Shown in pieces: positions 32,498-54,200 of a DNA stretch of 64,000 bases (its first letter is position 1; every line of letters starts with the position of its first letter). The position numbers and the translations under genes are program-made. This stretch comes from Oscheius onirici (lineage: Eukaryota > Nematoda > Chromadorea > Rhabditida > Rhabditidae). Location: assembly GCA_932521025.1 (NCBI GenBank), contig OW051470.1, positions 8,666,501 through 8,730,500 of the forward strand, given 5' to 3'. Below the pieces are notes generated by a model. The model ran no database searches. It had not been told where the DNA came from and worked only from the letters and a program-made list of their open reading frames with translations.

Positions 32498-35400
32498 TTT
32501 TCATTGCTGAAATGTGAAAAATTGTGGTGAGAAAATGGGAGAGAAGTTGGCGTTGAAAAACAAGACGAGGTACGCAATTACGGACAGCAGCTGTTTGAAA
32601 TAAGGGCAAGTGAACCTAACCGATTACGCAACATATTACTATGGCAAACTAGCCTTGTTTTCTTCCTTTCTCTCTCGGATAAGCTTGAAAATAGCAAACA
32701 GATTGTTTGGAAACATTCAGACCGCCTAATCAGATTGTTTGGCCCAGAAAATTCGATTACTTTGCTCAAAAACTAAGCCTTTCTTTGCACCCCTTTTCTA
32801 CAGCTAAAGTCATGCATTTTTCGATTTTTGCTTTCAATGCATAGTTTAGTTTTCTGGCATGTTCTCCGACCAAAACATTGAGAAAAAAAAATGAGCAAAA
32901 AATGGTTTAAAAAAAACAGCCCAAAACAAGTTGGATAAAAGATTCCATTTCTTTTATTTTGATTTTTCCACCAATTCTCCCTTCTTTTTCCGACTAAAAT
33001 CACGATAAAAAGTTGCGACAAGTGTTCTGACTTTGCTTCCTTGTAAGTAAGATTTTGTTTTACTCTAAAAAAACCAAGATCAGTCAGTCCATTTTCCAAG
33101 AAAAATCGTTTGAAACGCTGCCAGTCCCAATCCTCACATACCTAGCATCCACCAATTTGAATAGACTATCGAATTGCTCTAAAAAGAGTGGGAGAGCCGG
33201 CCTTTTTTCCCTAGGACCTCGCTCTCCTCTATTGACGTCGGCCAGTGTGTCCCTATGCCCCATCTTCACCCACCGAGATCCGTCAAAATCCCTCACATTT
33301 CTCTTATTTGCTCGTCCTTTTCATCGCACACACTTGTTTTTGCAACTTTTTGTTGTTATTCACTCTCGTTGCTGTGGCGGGTTCCCTTTCTGAATCACGC
33401 GGCGGCGCTCTGGCACATAACGACGGAATCCCGTAAACAGCTGTGGATCGGCGGCTCATAGCGCTTTGTTTGTTCGCTCATTTCAGCTAGCAAAAGTGCA
33501 TTCGTCCATGTGTGCCCTTTCGGCCTTGCCAACGGCCGCAAGAACTCGTTTCTGGCAACACACTGGCCATTCTCTTCACCATTTTTTGTTCTAAAAACTT
33601 GGAAAACTTTCTTGGCTATATTGTTTACCGATTCTCTCATGAAATAATCCTCAAACCCTTGAAATTTCAAGATTTCTTGTTCAGAAAGCCGTGCCCTTGG
33701 TCTGAAAACTATCCTGTCTCTATTTTCACCATGTTTTCTCTTCTTTTTCATTCTTTTAGTCAGGAAACAGTCGAAGGTCCCTATAAACCTCGGAACGGAA
33801 TTATCATCTAGAAAGTCTCGGCTTCGATGAGAATACTTTCCTGTTCTGTATTTGCAGATTGTCTTCATTTTCTCATCATTTCGTCAGAAAATAAGCCAAA
33901 ATAGAGGCCAGACTGTAATTTCTTACTCCTCCGCAAAATGTGAGACGTTACTCACTTTCCTTTTTCTCTAGCCAGCAGACACATTTTACGCCGACCAGAC
34001 ATTTGTATTGAACAAAAAAGGCATTCTCATTATTTTTATGAAAACCTCAGATTCCCCAGTCTTTTCCGGTCCCAATCCCTCATATTTTTCACTCTGACAA
34101 CGCCTGTCAGCCCAATTCCTCTCAATTTCATCGGTCAAGCATGGCTAATTTCATCAAAAATGATCTTCAGTCTCTTTTTGGCCATTATTTTTCTGTCCTC
34201 CCTGAACTATAGTTCGTAGTTGTTTTTGGTGGGATCTATGACGAGCGGGGGCCGCCAGCTGATCTCTATTCATCGATAAACATTAGGAGCCGCCTTTCTG
34301 GAACGTTCTATGAGCGCGGCCCGGTCTTTAGAGATCGCCAGACGTTTTTCTTGGTCTCAGATTTTGCTCTTATAAACGGGATTTTTAACGCCTTTTCTAG
34401 TTATTTTGGGTCCTTGTTTCCTCATCACAAGTCTCGTGGCGGCAGTTGACTCTCTAGTCTTGGGGAAGGCGGCAGTTGGGGGCAAACAACGTCTGTACTT
34501 GTACACCCGTCTCATTATCAAGTTTTATCAGCGGTAGACGGGTTTTCATGTTATTTGAACACCTTCCATGTCTCAAAATGTTGTTCTCGAACCATAAACC
34601 ACAAAGTTCTTCTGTTCCCGACCTTTTTTCGGGTCTTTTCGAAGTATTTTTATTCAGTCGTTGCTTTTGATCTGCTCTACAACATGCTTAAAAACGAAAA
34701 TCACACGTTTGGAGCCAAAAACCAGTTTAAAACCTTTTTCCTGTTTACTGCCATTGCTCCTACGCTGATTTGATGTTTTCGCCCGGCTAACAGCTTGTTT
34801 TTCGGCAAAGGGCACAAAATTTCGAACGTTCCCGAATGGATAGATGACGAATACTGGCGAGAAATCAGAACTGTGATTCATGAGATTTCGGATGTCTTAC
34901 ATGGAACACCTGAAGGTCCTTTACAGAACAACAAGAAACAAGAGCACATGTTCAGGACAATAACCTCGTTTTTCTCTGCTCTTTTGATTTGGTCTGTCCT
35001 GATTCTTATTGTCGGAAATCCCCGAAAGGCGGGGTTTTCGAACTCTCTGAGTACTCGCCATGTGTGCTCGATTGAACCTTTCTCTCCCACTTTTCACTCC
35101 AGATTTTGATTAGAACTCACAAACAACTTGACTGTCTGGCTATCTCTCTGTCACTTGTTGACCCTCTACCTCACTGATCTTCTCTGTCACTCTCTGCCTC
35201 TGTGTTTCTGACCTACGAGCTAACGGTAGTCAATGAACACTCTTTGAATCAAAAAGTTCGCTGTCTCCTGTCTCTCACACTGCCCATCTCTGTATAGATT
35301 TTTGACTGTCACTGGAACTCGATGCAATCTCTGTCTCTCTACCTGTCAAGACTACTGTCACTGTCAGACTTTCTGTTTCTATAAATGTCGGTGTCTGTCT

Positions 35401-36647
35401 CTCTTGCCCTCCTTCACTGACTCTTTGTCCAAAACTCTCTATTACAGTAACTGTCTCTGCCCGGATAAGTCTATATTGTCTGTCCCAGTAACACTCTTTT
35501 TCTCCCTCTCTCTCTCTTTGACCCAGACTCTCTGCCCCGTATACTGTAATCTTTCTCTACTTCTGTCATCTTACTCTTCCTGTCTTCCTGGGGCGCTCAA
35601 ACATACAAGCCTAGGTTCTGAATTCCGACCAAACATGACCTTTGACAAAACCTATCTTCCCTCAACTAACTCTTTACCACTCCAACTTAAAAACGGACTC
35701 TAATCCTAACAATTTCTGACTTGTTGCGACGAATCTCGTGACCATGAACAAACAAACAAACATCCAAATAGAGTCCATGACAGACACCATTGCGCTTTAG
35801 ATAGTCTCTGTTCTTGTCTCTCTGTCTCTTCCGGGTATTCCGTACCTCTTCTTCTCACGTGGTTCCTTCAATTTTTTTTGTGACATCACGCAGCTGCCAA
35901 AGCGGCTGTAATCTTTTCAGCCCGTGTTCCAGTCTGCTTGTGTGTGCTTTTATCACTTTGACGCCATCTTCCCCCACACGTGGTCTCTCAGCCTTTTCCA
36001 CCTTCCCACAACCATTTGTTTTGACTGATTTCCCGTTCCTTGTGTCCGCAAAAACCGAGACCGTTTCCTCTCTGTCTCTGTTATCTTCCTCCTGCCATCT
36101 CGGGACAAAGTATACGACCTTTTCTCCCCAATTGGATCATGACCCAGTCCAGTTTTTTGCTGCCATTTTTCAAAAACTAGGCCTAAAGTTTAGAAAATCT
36201 CGAAAACAAAACAAAAAGCCTTTTTTCTTGCCCAGGACTCGAACCCGCGACCTGTTTCTCGTCAGACTGACCACTTAGCCATTACACCATTGAGCACAAA
36301 CGGTACTCAAATTCAAACTGCTTTACATACATCTAGCGCTCCTTTTTGCCTGTTTTGGTAAGCTTTTCTCTGATTTTTCACCTTCCTGTCGCTTCCCTAT
36401 CACCTACAGTTCGGCAAACAGCCACCCTTGACGATTTTCTTCTGCTCTGGAAAAAGTTTTCTCGTGTTGTTCTCATGTGATTTTCGCTTCTTTTTTAAAA
36501 CTTTTGGATAACTCACGATATCTTTGATTCAATGTTTTTCACTTTTCAAATATAAAAATAGAAAAAAGTTTAAAGTCCAATTCAGTTATTCAATAGGAGA
36601 GACTCTCTATATGTGACGCAGCTCGTCTCTCGACTACCAAGACAGTC
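32498..36647. other. Divergent intergenic region, no gene recognised
   Basis: The region separates the start of the Argonaute (minus) from the start of the esterase gene (plus), so it should hold both promoters. ORFs of 99-157 codons here (for example 33395-33868 on the minus strand) have no splice-linked partners or recognisable motifs. 35150-35580 is a degenerate CT-rich array. 35735-35800 is a SINE-like match to 25630-25690. Confidence 0.5.
36225..36297 (-). repeat. tRNA-like element, probably a pseudogene or SINE head
   Basis: Minus strand TGCTCAATGGTGTAATGGCT and GTCGCGGGTTCGAGTCC give good A and B boxes. The T stem has one mismatch, the anticodon loop is eight bases, and the acceptor stem pairs only in part. 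A working tRNA is therefore doubtful. Confidence 0.4.
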
Positions 36648-46350
<9,703 letters not shown>

Positions 46351-46724
46351 AGACTTTTCCTCACTCTCTCGCTTGAAAACTACAGGTCAATCCAAGTTCA
46401 CTTACTAGGGCCTTCGTCTCTCTATCCTCGTCATAATTTTGAACATAAATCTCTGGCCGATTGTCCTTCTTATACATAGTCCAGCTTACTTGTACAAATT
46501 GCCGGTGTCTCTTTGCTCTATCTCTGACTCTCTAACTTTGCCCCCAGTTGATTCTCTGTTGCTCAGTCAGTATGTCCGTTACAGGACAGCCATATTTATG
46601 TCTTTGAATCTAATAAAGTTTTATCAGAGTTTGGTAAAATTTAGCAATGGGGACAGGAATTTAAGAGTACAAGGCAACGCCGCCCTTTCAGGGCTGTAGT
46701 TACCTACTATCCCACATACCGTAA

Positions 46725-46930
46725 AAGCTCTAATAGAAGCACCCCTGTACGCAATTACGTATGCATTTTTTTCGAGGTGAAGGCATAATTTTTCAATTTA
46801 TATTTTATTTTTCCTTGGTAGCTGAGATGTCTATCTGTATGGGAAAAATACTCGGAATGTTGGGAAAATTTTTTATCAGCCCGAAAAAAAATGCGTACAG
46901 AGATGCTTCTATTAGAAGAAATACGGTATA
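46725..46930. repeat. MITE family B-like element
   Basis: CCGTAAAAGCTCTAATAGAA, then GTACGCAATTACGTATGCAT, and on the right ATGCGTACAGAGATGCTTCT and ATTAGAAGAAATACGG. The ends match the element at 58842-59090 (CCGTAAAACCTCTATTAGAA). Confidence 0.6.
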
Positions 46931-47389
46931 TTTCTTGACCTGAACCACTCGAAATCCGTTTCTTTATGGGAACTACCGAATGCAGAAGCAAAGTCTCCCA
47001 ATAGTGACTAGTCCGAACCGGCTACTGCTAACTCCTTTCCCTTTAATTATACAAGTTGAGCTACGCCCCCTTCGGGGCTAAGTGAATTAGTTTTGTCCGT
47101 TTAAAAAAAGATAACAGCTTGCTATCTGATCCCTCACCAGATCAATTATGTTCCTGAGTTTCTGTTCCTCTAATCTTGCCCGTTTGTCCCCTGTTTTTAA
47201 TTTCTCGACACTTTCTCTCTGTCCACCCCTGCATTCTGCAATGTGTTCTGCCCTTCCCAGTTTTCTCCTATCCCTGTCCGTTGTCATCTGTTTTTTCCTT
47301 CTCTACCATTCGCGATGCACCGCCATGTCCTCTTGCTTCTGTCTAATTTTTCACCTACTGTCGTCCCTGTATCCCTTTGTGTAATTTCC

Positions 47390-47735
47390 GTGTGCATATC
47401 CTTCCCTGATGGTCTCCCTGTCCCTATTTCCACGTGATCCTGTTCTCCAGTTGCGATATCACCCCGTTGGAGCTGTGAGAATATCGGATTTCACCCGTAG
47501 AAACCCCCTTGAACGCTTTCCAGCATTGCTAACCTAGCACTTGATTCTCTACTATCGGGAAACTCGCCAGTAAAAAAAAATCAAAGTCCATGCACTTGCA
47601 AATTGACTTGTCCGAACCTGTTACAGCTAACACTTTTCCCCTTAATTGCGCACAACTCCTTATTATTGCCAATTAGAGCTTCAGACAGACAGACAGACAC
47701 ACACACAGACGAGGGAGCAATTTAAAATAGACAAG
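47390..47735 (-). repeat. Inverted repeat arm flanking a coding exon (left)
   Basis: Roughly 300 bp matches the reverse complement of 48325-48650, with scattered differences. Shared blocks include TTCTCCAGTTG, GAACGCTTTCC, GCACTTGATTCT, GCAAATTGACTTGTC, TTTCCCCTTA and CAGACAGACAGACACACACA. The last exon of the secreted-protein gene (47988-48262) lies between the arms. Confidence 0.7.
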
Positions 47736-47987
47736 GTTGACAACGCTCTTCCAGGGCTAAAGTAGAAATTCATGACTTCGGTCTGTCACGGAGCCTTAGT
47801 CGTGGTTTCCCTTTCATTCCTCCTTTGTTACTCTCCTCCAGTCACTCTCCCTGACCCTCCAAAGAAACTACCGAAATTTGGAACCAGCTCCCTCCCAAGC
47901 CTAATTTCAAAATGTAGGACTTGAACGAGTCGCCCGACCCGTTCCTAGCTAATCTTGTCACAATTGCACAAACAAACATGCAAACAT

Positions 47988-50389
47988 TTATTTCAACCAG
48001 GGTGCTTCCAGTAGCTGGGGTAACGTATCATTGTTCAAAATCCTTTCCGGATGATCCTTCAAATACGGTGCAACTATATTTGCTGTAAGATAATTCCAGA
48101 GAGCAGTGACAGCGATCCTTCTATCTTCAACAGACGTGGTTTCGGGTATTTGAAGGCAATACAAATCAAGAGTGAAGACTCCATCGCCTTCTTTATCTGA
48201 ACCAGCGTACAATAATTGGCAATAGTAAAGTAGGCACTTTAAAAACGCCCTAATAGACCTGGCTGAAGGTCCGGTTTGTAGAAAAAAATAAAAGTTAAAA
48301 AGTATGGGAATATTATCCACATTAAATTGCTCCCAGGTCTCTGTGTGTGTGTCTGTCTGTCTGTCGGAAGCTTTAATTGGCAATCAAAATGGAACAATTT
48401 GTGCGCACAATAAGGGGAAAGGAGTTAGTGTAACAAGTTTAGACAAGTCAATTTGCAAGTGGACTTTGATTATTTGTGACTTTCAGTTTCAAGACAGTAA
48501 AGAATCAAGTGCGGGTTAGGAATACGGGAAAGCGTTCAGGGGGGATTTCGACTTTAATCCCAAATCCCACAACTGGAGAACAAGAGGAGAACATGAGCAC
48601 ATAGAAATAGGGAAAGGGAGATCAGCAGGGAAGGATTACACGAAAGGATACAGGGACTCAGCGTGTAAAAGAATCCCTTAGACACTGAATTCACGCGAAA
48701 ATGGAGAGAAATCTAAATTAGGAGGGTAAAATTGTCGAAACGTGTGCATTTCGTTAGTTTCGTTCAATTTTCACGTGAATTCAGTATCTAAGGGGTTCTT
48801 TTACACGCTGAGTTCGATAAAAGCATCGAGAAAGTGAAATAATGGGTGGAAAATAGCTAAAAACGCCTTTTAGCGAGTTTGAGAAAGCCCGCGCAAAAAT
48901 TCAAACGAACGGGGTTGCCTGCCGAACTATTACCGAGCTCGACCGTAACAACATGGAAACGTAGGATACTCAGCCAAGTTTCTAAACTGGGTTACTAAAT
49001 GGATTACGGTCGAGCTCTCTTTTTTTAACAAACCATAGTGATAGCCTAAGCATTTAACAAGGGTTATCACTGTCGTTGTGGGCTTTCAGTTGAGTCTGAG
49101 ATGTCATACCTTTCTGGCGATCAGTCTGCTTTTAGTGATAGCCTAAGCATTATCACTCTCGCTGTGCGTCCTCAATTGGGCTGAGGATGTCATAACTTTC
49201 TCTGATTGTTACCTATGTATCCAACTTGGATATTCGTTAGCGGGAGAATAGCCCCCTTCCCCTCATCCACTGGTGAAAAAACCCAAATTTGATTAACAGG
49301 CGCTCTAGGAACAGTTGGAATGATCGAAAGACAGTTCTGATGGCAAGCACTCAGGGAGACGACCAGTCTAAATTGGAAACAGGAGAAGTAACTGGTCTCA
49401 AAGATTTAGTCCAAACAACGGAATGGAAAAAGTTGAACTGGGCTCAGAAGCTTGTAAGGAAACCGCACAATGACTGGACGCGTAAATTTTCCGGCTCTCT
49501 TTTGCATTTCTCAGCTTTGTCCCAGTGAGCAAAGTTGTAGCCCTGATAAAGTTCTACAACTTTGCAAAACATCGTGAAGCGTGAAAATGCTGTTATCACT
49601 GTGAAAAAGTGATTCTTAATCAAAATTTGTCAACCAAGGCAAAAAGCATTTTTCATAGTGATAACAGCATTTTCGCAATGTTCTACAAAGTTGTAGAGCT
49701 TCATCAAGGTGGGGGGGGGCACAACGTTGCTCACAGTTGCAAAGCCGGAAAATGCAAACAAACGAGAGCTAAAATTTTTAGATTTCTCCCGCCGACCCCC
49801 AAAACGTCAAGTTTACCGTTCCAGAAGAGACATCCTACCGAGAACCGCTTGATATGTACGTTATACTTGGGCACCGAGCCGGCTCGAGCTTTTCCAAGTC
49901 AACAAAGCAGTAACTAATGTCTGGAAAAAAATCGAGAAAATTGAATCAGATTTGGAGAAAATCGCAAAAAACCGTCAGGCTCGAGCCGGCTCGGTGCCCA
50001 AGTATAATGTACGTGTAATAAATTAAAGTATTACCGGTTTCTCCGTAGTACTTGTGCTTTTTAGAGCATTCTACATATGAGGCGAAGTCACTAGCGCGAT
50101 CAATAAACACTTGTAAGGTGGTGGTTGTATACATAAAGGTTTGCACGAAAGCATCTGTATCCTCGTCGCAACCATAATAACCTTTGCCGATACTAAAAAC
50201 GAATTAACCCAAAGAAAAAGCTGTTTCTTACAACGCAGTACGGTTATGAAATGGCTCAATGGGTACATAACTGTGGGGGACGACCGGGGGGTACATTTCG
50301 GATCTAAACGTTCTCAATTAAATGTTTGACCTGTGAAGTTTACCGCAAGCATCAACAGCGCCGAGACCGAGAAGGACCAAGGAGAGCAT
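47988..50389 (-). CDS. Secreted 163-residue protein, unrecognised, 3 exons
   Basis: Exons 50389-50331, 50192-50035 and 48262-47988 join in phase (492 nt). MLSLVLLGLGAVDA is a short signal peptide with cleavage before CGKLH. The mature part is about 150 residues and looks helical: YYGCDEDTDAFVQTFMYTTT, LQVFIDRASDFASYVECSKK, then AFLKCLLYYCQLLYAG, TLDLYCLQIPE and DRRIAVTALWNYLTANIV. Seven cysteines suggest disulfides. It ends LLEAPWLK. No known domain was seen. Intron 2 (48263-50034, 1.8 kb) is filled with repeats, and exon 3 lies between the arms of a large inverted repeat. Introns 1 and 2 have good donors (gtcaaa is weaker, gtaata) and T-rich acceptors. Confidence 0.65.
48325..48650 (+). repeat. 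Inverted repeat arm flanking a coding exon (right)
   Basis: This is the partner of 47390-47735. It begins TTGCTCCCAGGTCTCTGTGT, includes GGAAGCTTTAATTGGCAATC and TGTGCGCACAATAAGGGGAA, and also matches 15505-15610. Confidence 0.7.
48655..48940. repeat. Fold-back element
   Basis: CAGCGTGTAAAAGAATCCCT ... CACTGAATTCACGCGAAAAT is answered by ATTTTCACGTGAATTCAGTA ... TTCTTTTACACGCTG about 100 bp on. The sequence is shared with 38946-39170 in the esterase gene. Confidence 0.7.
49038..49202 (+). repeat. Two-copy tandem repeat (~70-95 bp)
   Basis: GTGATAGCCTAAGCATT ... GTTATCACTGTCGTTGTG ... GAGATGTCATACCTTTCT recurs at 49134-49202 with GTGATAGCCTAAGCATTATC and GAGGATGTCATAACTTTCT. Confidence 0.6.
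49505..49745. repeat. Two short hairpin repeats, adjacent
   Basis: 49513-49575 (AGCAAAGTTGTAGCCC ... TTCTACAACTTTGCAAAACA) and 49676-49745 (GCAATGTTCTACAAAGTTGT ... AGTTGCAAAGC). Between them AAAAGTGATTC/TTTTTCATAGTGATAACAGC is also partly mirrored. Confidence 0.6.
49852..50018. repeat. Inverted repeat with GCCGGCTCGAGC core
   Basis: TACGTTATACTTGGGCACCG and AGCCGGCTCGAGC at 49857-49890 return as GCTCGAGCCGGCTCGGTGCC and CAAGTATAATGTACGT at 49979-50015. Arms are about 37 bp with one or two mismatches. It adjoins exon 2 of the secreted-protein gene. Confidence 0.75.
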
Positions 50390-50580
50390 GTTTTCAACTG
50401 ATGAGAACTGGCGAAAAGGGATATTTATGTGGAGGGAGAACAATAGCTTTTTGAGGAGAAGCCAATTAGCTCATTGTTCCTTGAAAATGGGCTTGGTGGG
50501 AATTTTTTGATCAGGAAATGGAAAAGAAGGAAGTTGCTCTAAAAATAAACTATAGTTTCCAACTTTTATTTGTCTTCGTA

Positions 50581-51248
50581 TCATTTCCTTTGCGTCTTGA
50601 GATACGGCGTTTCGACCAAGACGCACGACTCTTCCGTCTTCGTCTCCTGCTGGACGATCATCTGGCGTTCCTTCATCTTCCAGCTGCCATTCTGCTCCAG
50701 TCGGACGATTTGGACGAGCTGCGGATCCTGTCGCTCCACGGTGCTCAGTTGTAGCTGATGTGCCCGGGCAGCCCGGAAGCGGATGACCGTCTCCTTGGGC
50801 GGATCGCGGTACAGCGTTGCCGAGTCCACACTCTTGATCAGCTGCTTCTCCGCCTTGTACTGTCGCACTTTGCGTACCGGAACCTGAAAAACTTTGATAT
50901 GGTTGTCCCTGTCCCTGTCTCTCTACCCAAGTTCGCAGCGCATCTGTGCACTTGCTTCCAAACAAGGGACGATCTTGTGGGTTGGGCAAACATAGCGGTT
51001 CTTGACCCTCCGCTCGTGGCTAGCGTCGGATTAGCCATCGCTACCTACACGCCAGCACTACGAGCTGTTCTCTTGTAAAACTCTCTGTGTGAAAATGACA
51101 CCCAGATGTCCTTTGTACTCGTGTTTTGTGCCGCACAGGCGCCTGTCTCTCTTCACAGGCCTCCTTTACAGCCTCTTACCTCACGACAATCTGTTTGCCA
51201 TACACACGCTGTCTTTCTTCGCACCCAGCTCTCATTTTGACACCTCTC
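50581..51248 (-). CDS. 3' part of an unrecognised Cys-containing protein gene
   Basis: Three exons keep one frame: 51248-51180 (ERCQNESWVRRKTACVWQ...), 51019-50927 (EPLCLPNPQDRPLFGSKC...LRTW) and 50883-50581 (VPVRKVRQYKAEKQLIK ... VLVETPYLKTQRK, then stop). All three have lengths divisible by three and standard junctions, although the acceptor CTAG at 51020 lacks a strong pyrimidine tract. The first two exons are rich in Cys and Trp, as in extracellular domains. The last is charged, with alternating hydrophobic strands. The 5' end was not found; it probably lies further upstream on the minus strand beyond 51250. No family is recognised. Confidence 0.45.
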
Positions 51249-51249
51249 C

Positions 51250-54200
51250 TAATTTAGGACAGGATCAGTTTCGAGCAAATATAGCCACCATATGTTTTCT
51301 TACGCGTCAGTCGCCATAATTCTATCTGGGTGCGGATGGCATACACGCCATATCATGACCATGAACTGGCTTCTCTATTGCGCGATCAGGCCCAACACAT
51401 TCTTCTAGCCCGAAAGTGATCAGTTGATGCGCATTCCAGACTTTTCGAAGATTCTTTTGACTATACGGTCTCTCTGAGTTTTCAGTCTCTCTGTATTACT
51501 GTCTCTCAGTCTCTCTGTCCTCTCTTCAAAGACCCTGCCGTTCCCATTAACCCGGCTCAATTACAAAATAGATCCAGAGATCCAGAGAGACGAAACCGTA
51601 TGGGTGAAGAGGTCCAATTACAGCCAGGTATTGTGAGTCAAATGAGGGGGAGGCCATCTGCCAGCTGGGCCCCCTTTATCAACCAAAGGCCATCGCTTGC
51701 GACCCTTGCGTGACTCTTATCCTCAGCTAATCCCCGGCAGTCTGGTTCTTTCTGTCTTTCTGTCCCTCTGTCTCCCTTTGAACTTTTCTATCGATTTCTT
51801 CCCTCCAAAGACTCTCTCCAAAAGCTGGCCAGGCGCTACGGTCAGGTGCGATTTCCTGAGAGGAGCAGGCAGTGTGCGGCCGCCCTCTCTCCGTTCGGTC
51901 TGGCGCTTTTTGGAGAAGGGGGTCCTCCTTCTTCCAAATATTGACCGACAACAGTCTCTCTTTGCCTCTTTCGCAAAAACAGACACTATTAGCAGCATCT
52001 TTCCTTTTTTTGGAAGGAGTGGTAGGGCGCGCCTATAGTTCTGATTCACTGAACGGGATGACTCGTCCCGTCGTCCGATTTCCCCCTCTCAGTGTGTTTT
52101 TTCTGCCAGTTTTTGACCATTTCGATTCACGGCAAGCGTCACGATTCCCTCTTGACATGTGTCTCTCTTTTTGTTGGCAGTATCAGGCACGTGGGTCTTT
52201 CTTCTAATTTCTTCCATTTTTATTCGATTATCATTTATAAAAAGCCAATATTTTTTAATGTTAAATAATCAAAAATAATTTTCGTACGATTACCCTTTCT
52301 AACATGTTTTGTTTACAGATAGACAGCCAAAACAATTCGATTTTTCTCGTTTTCCATGAGAGACAATTCTGCTTTAAACCTTAAAACTCTTCAGCTATAT
52401 TTCCAGATCTTTCTAATTTTTTGAATTTGGATATCTAAAATCACTCTCTATGGGTCCAATATTTTTTGGAATTACGGAGATTCGGATAAGCAATGGTCCA
52501 GCTTGGCGATACTCTATGCCCTGACAAATTATTTCTCGTGATTTTTTACACAAAGAGCTTCAAAATGAGACGAAATATGCCTGGAAATTGTTTGTGCTAA
52601 CAGGATTTGAAAATCTTTCCTTTCCCGCTACTACCCAATGCTGTGTCTTTGTTCCCAGTTCTTTATCGCGAAAAACCCTACATTTTTCCTAAGAAACCAT
52701 AAAAATTACGAAAGTTCGTAGGTTTGATTGGTTTTAACGGTCCAGCCCTTCGCTCCGTTCAAAGTTCCTCTAGCAGCACCTCTTGCTCGTCTCCAGTTGC
52801 TGAAGAGTGTGAGAATATCGGATTTCACCCGCCCTCTCCTGACCAAATGGCTCCCTGGGAGCAATTAGTTATTTATCAAGGTGCGGATAATAAGGGCTGG
52901 TCGACCTTCCTCGAACCTTCTCCTAAATATAGGGTCTATCTGGTAGTGACACCTGCTCCCACCTGCCACATCTGGCTCTCTGTGTAGCCGTCGGCTATTT
53001 CAGCGAGAGGGTCGTTTTTTTCGAAACACGTGTGTTCGGTTATGAAACGCAGCTCCGGAACTAAGCCTGCTCAAATAGTCGAAGCCTTTTGGCCAACCAG
53101 CCTTTTGTTTCTGATCATAAAAATACTAATCAAATATGACTCTCTCCCATTTCCGAACCAGATCCATTTTGGATTCGATCCTGTTCAGAGACTCTCTGTC
53201 CCCCTGTCTCTCAGTCTCTCTGTCTCTGTTCTTTTCTTTCTCTGTCAATATGTCAGTCTGTCCCTTTGTCTTTGTCTCTGTCTCTGTCTCTCTCTGTCTC
53301 TCTCTGTCCCTCTGGCCCACTCTCTAAGCCAGTTCTACCAGTCTCTGTCTCTCTCCAAAATCATTCTCAAGCCCCTAATTGTTATTGTTTCTTTCCTCCC
53401 GTATGCTGCCAGATGTCCATCAAGGACAGAGATGCCGACTCTCTCAGTCTCCCTCTTTTCTCACATCCTGCCCGAATACACGTGTTTACCGGTCCAGACC
53501 ATGCTCGCGACCTTACCCATTATTGACAGCCGTTCCTCTCTCCCCCTCCTCTTGATCGGTCATGGTCTATTCATCACCGAATTATTTGTATTTGTCCAGG
53601 GTCGGGGGGAAGGATTACCCAGGCCTGTGATTTCAGCCAATGGGGTCCGGATGATGGATCGACTTCGGTGACTGACTGGCACTCCCAGCCAACCACCTTT
53701 TCCTACTTACAAGGTCACACCTGGGCACATGAGGGTTTTGACGCCTTTTCTTATCTCTTTTCGATTTTTCGCAGGGGCTGATCTCACCTTCGATAATTCT
53801 TTGGGTGTGGGAAAGAAGGTGCCAAAGACGATGCCGACAGCCCATTTTTTCATTCTCTTTTCGAGTCAGCGAAGGTTCCAAAAAATCCTAGTTTTTTATG
53901 TAACAGAACCCTTTTCTGATTAAACGCATTTTTACACTACATTTTTCGGATTGAAGACGGAATTTTCGCATTTTTTGATGTTCTACAAAGTTGTAGCTCT
54001 GAATCTCCTCCATAACTTTGCCGAACATCAAAAAGCTCAAAAAGCCCTCAGAGAGACGAAAAACCAGAAATGAAGCTATACGATTGATGAACAGAGACAC
54101 ATTTTGATTTGGCCCATTTACCGTGGACAAAGAGAGACAGAGAACCAGGTGGTCTTGAAAAAACAAGGATTTAGATAAAAGAATGACTGTGTATGTTTGT

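Larger units (their letters stand above)
46351..47987. other. 3'-to-3' intergenic region with repeats
   Basis: This lies between the stop of the esterase (+) and the stop of the secreted-protein gene (-). It contains a MITE-B-like element (46725-46930), CT-rich sequence at 47140-47460, and one arm of a large inverted repeat (47390-47735). No gene was recognised. Confidence 0.5.

Noticed and set aside
33395-33868. 157-codon minus-strand ORF
   Set aside because: No motif, no splice-linked neighbours and mixed composition; probably chance in an intergenic region.
35302-36278. ORFs of 133 and 154 codons on the plus strand
   Set aside because: They run through CT-rich arrays and are rich in Ser, Leu and Cys for that reason. 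One overlaps the tRNA-like element.
36225-36297. Functional tRNA
   Set aside because: The acceptor and T stems do not pair fully and the anticodon loop has eight bases.
50838-51038. MANPTLATSGG ORF as the first exon of the 50581 gene
   Set aside because: Its frame does not join 50883. The frame reading PLFGSKCTDALRTW does, and it also joins the exon at 51180-51248.
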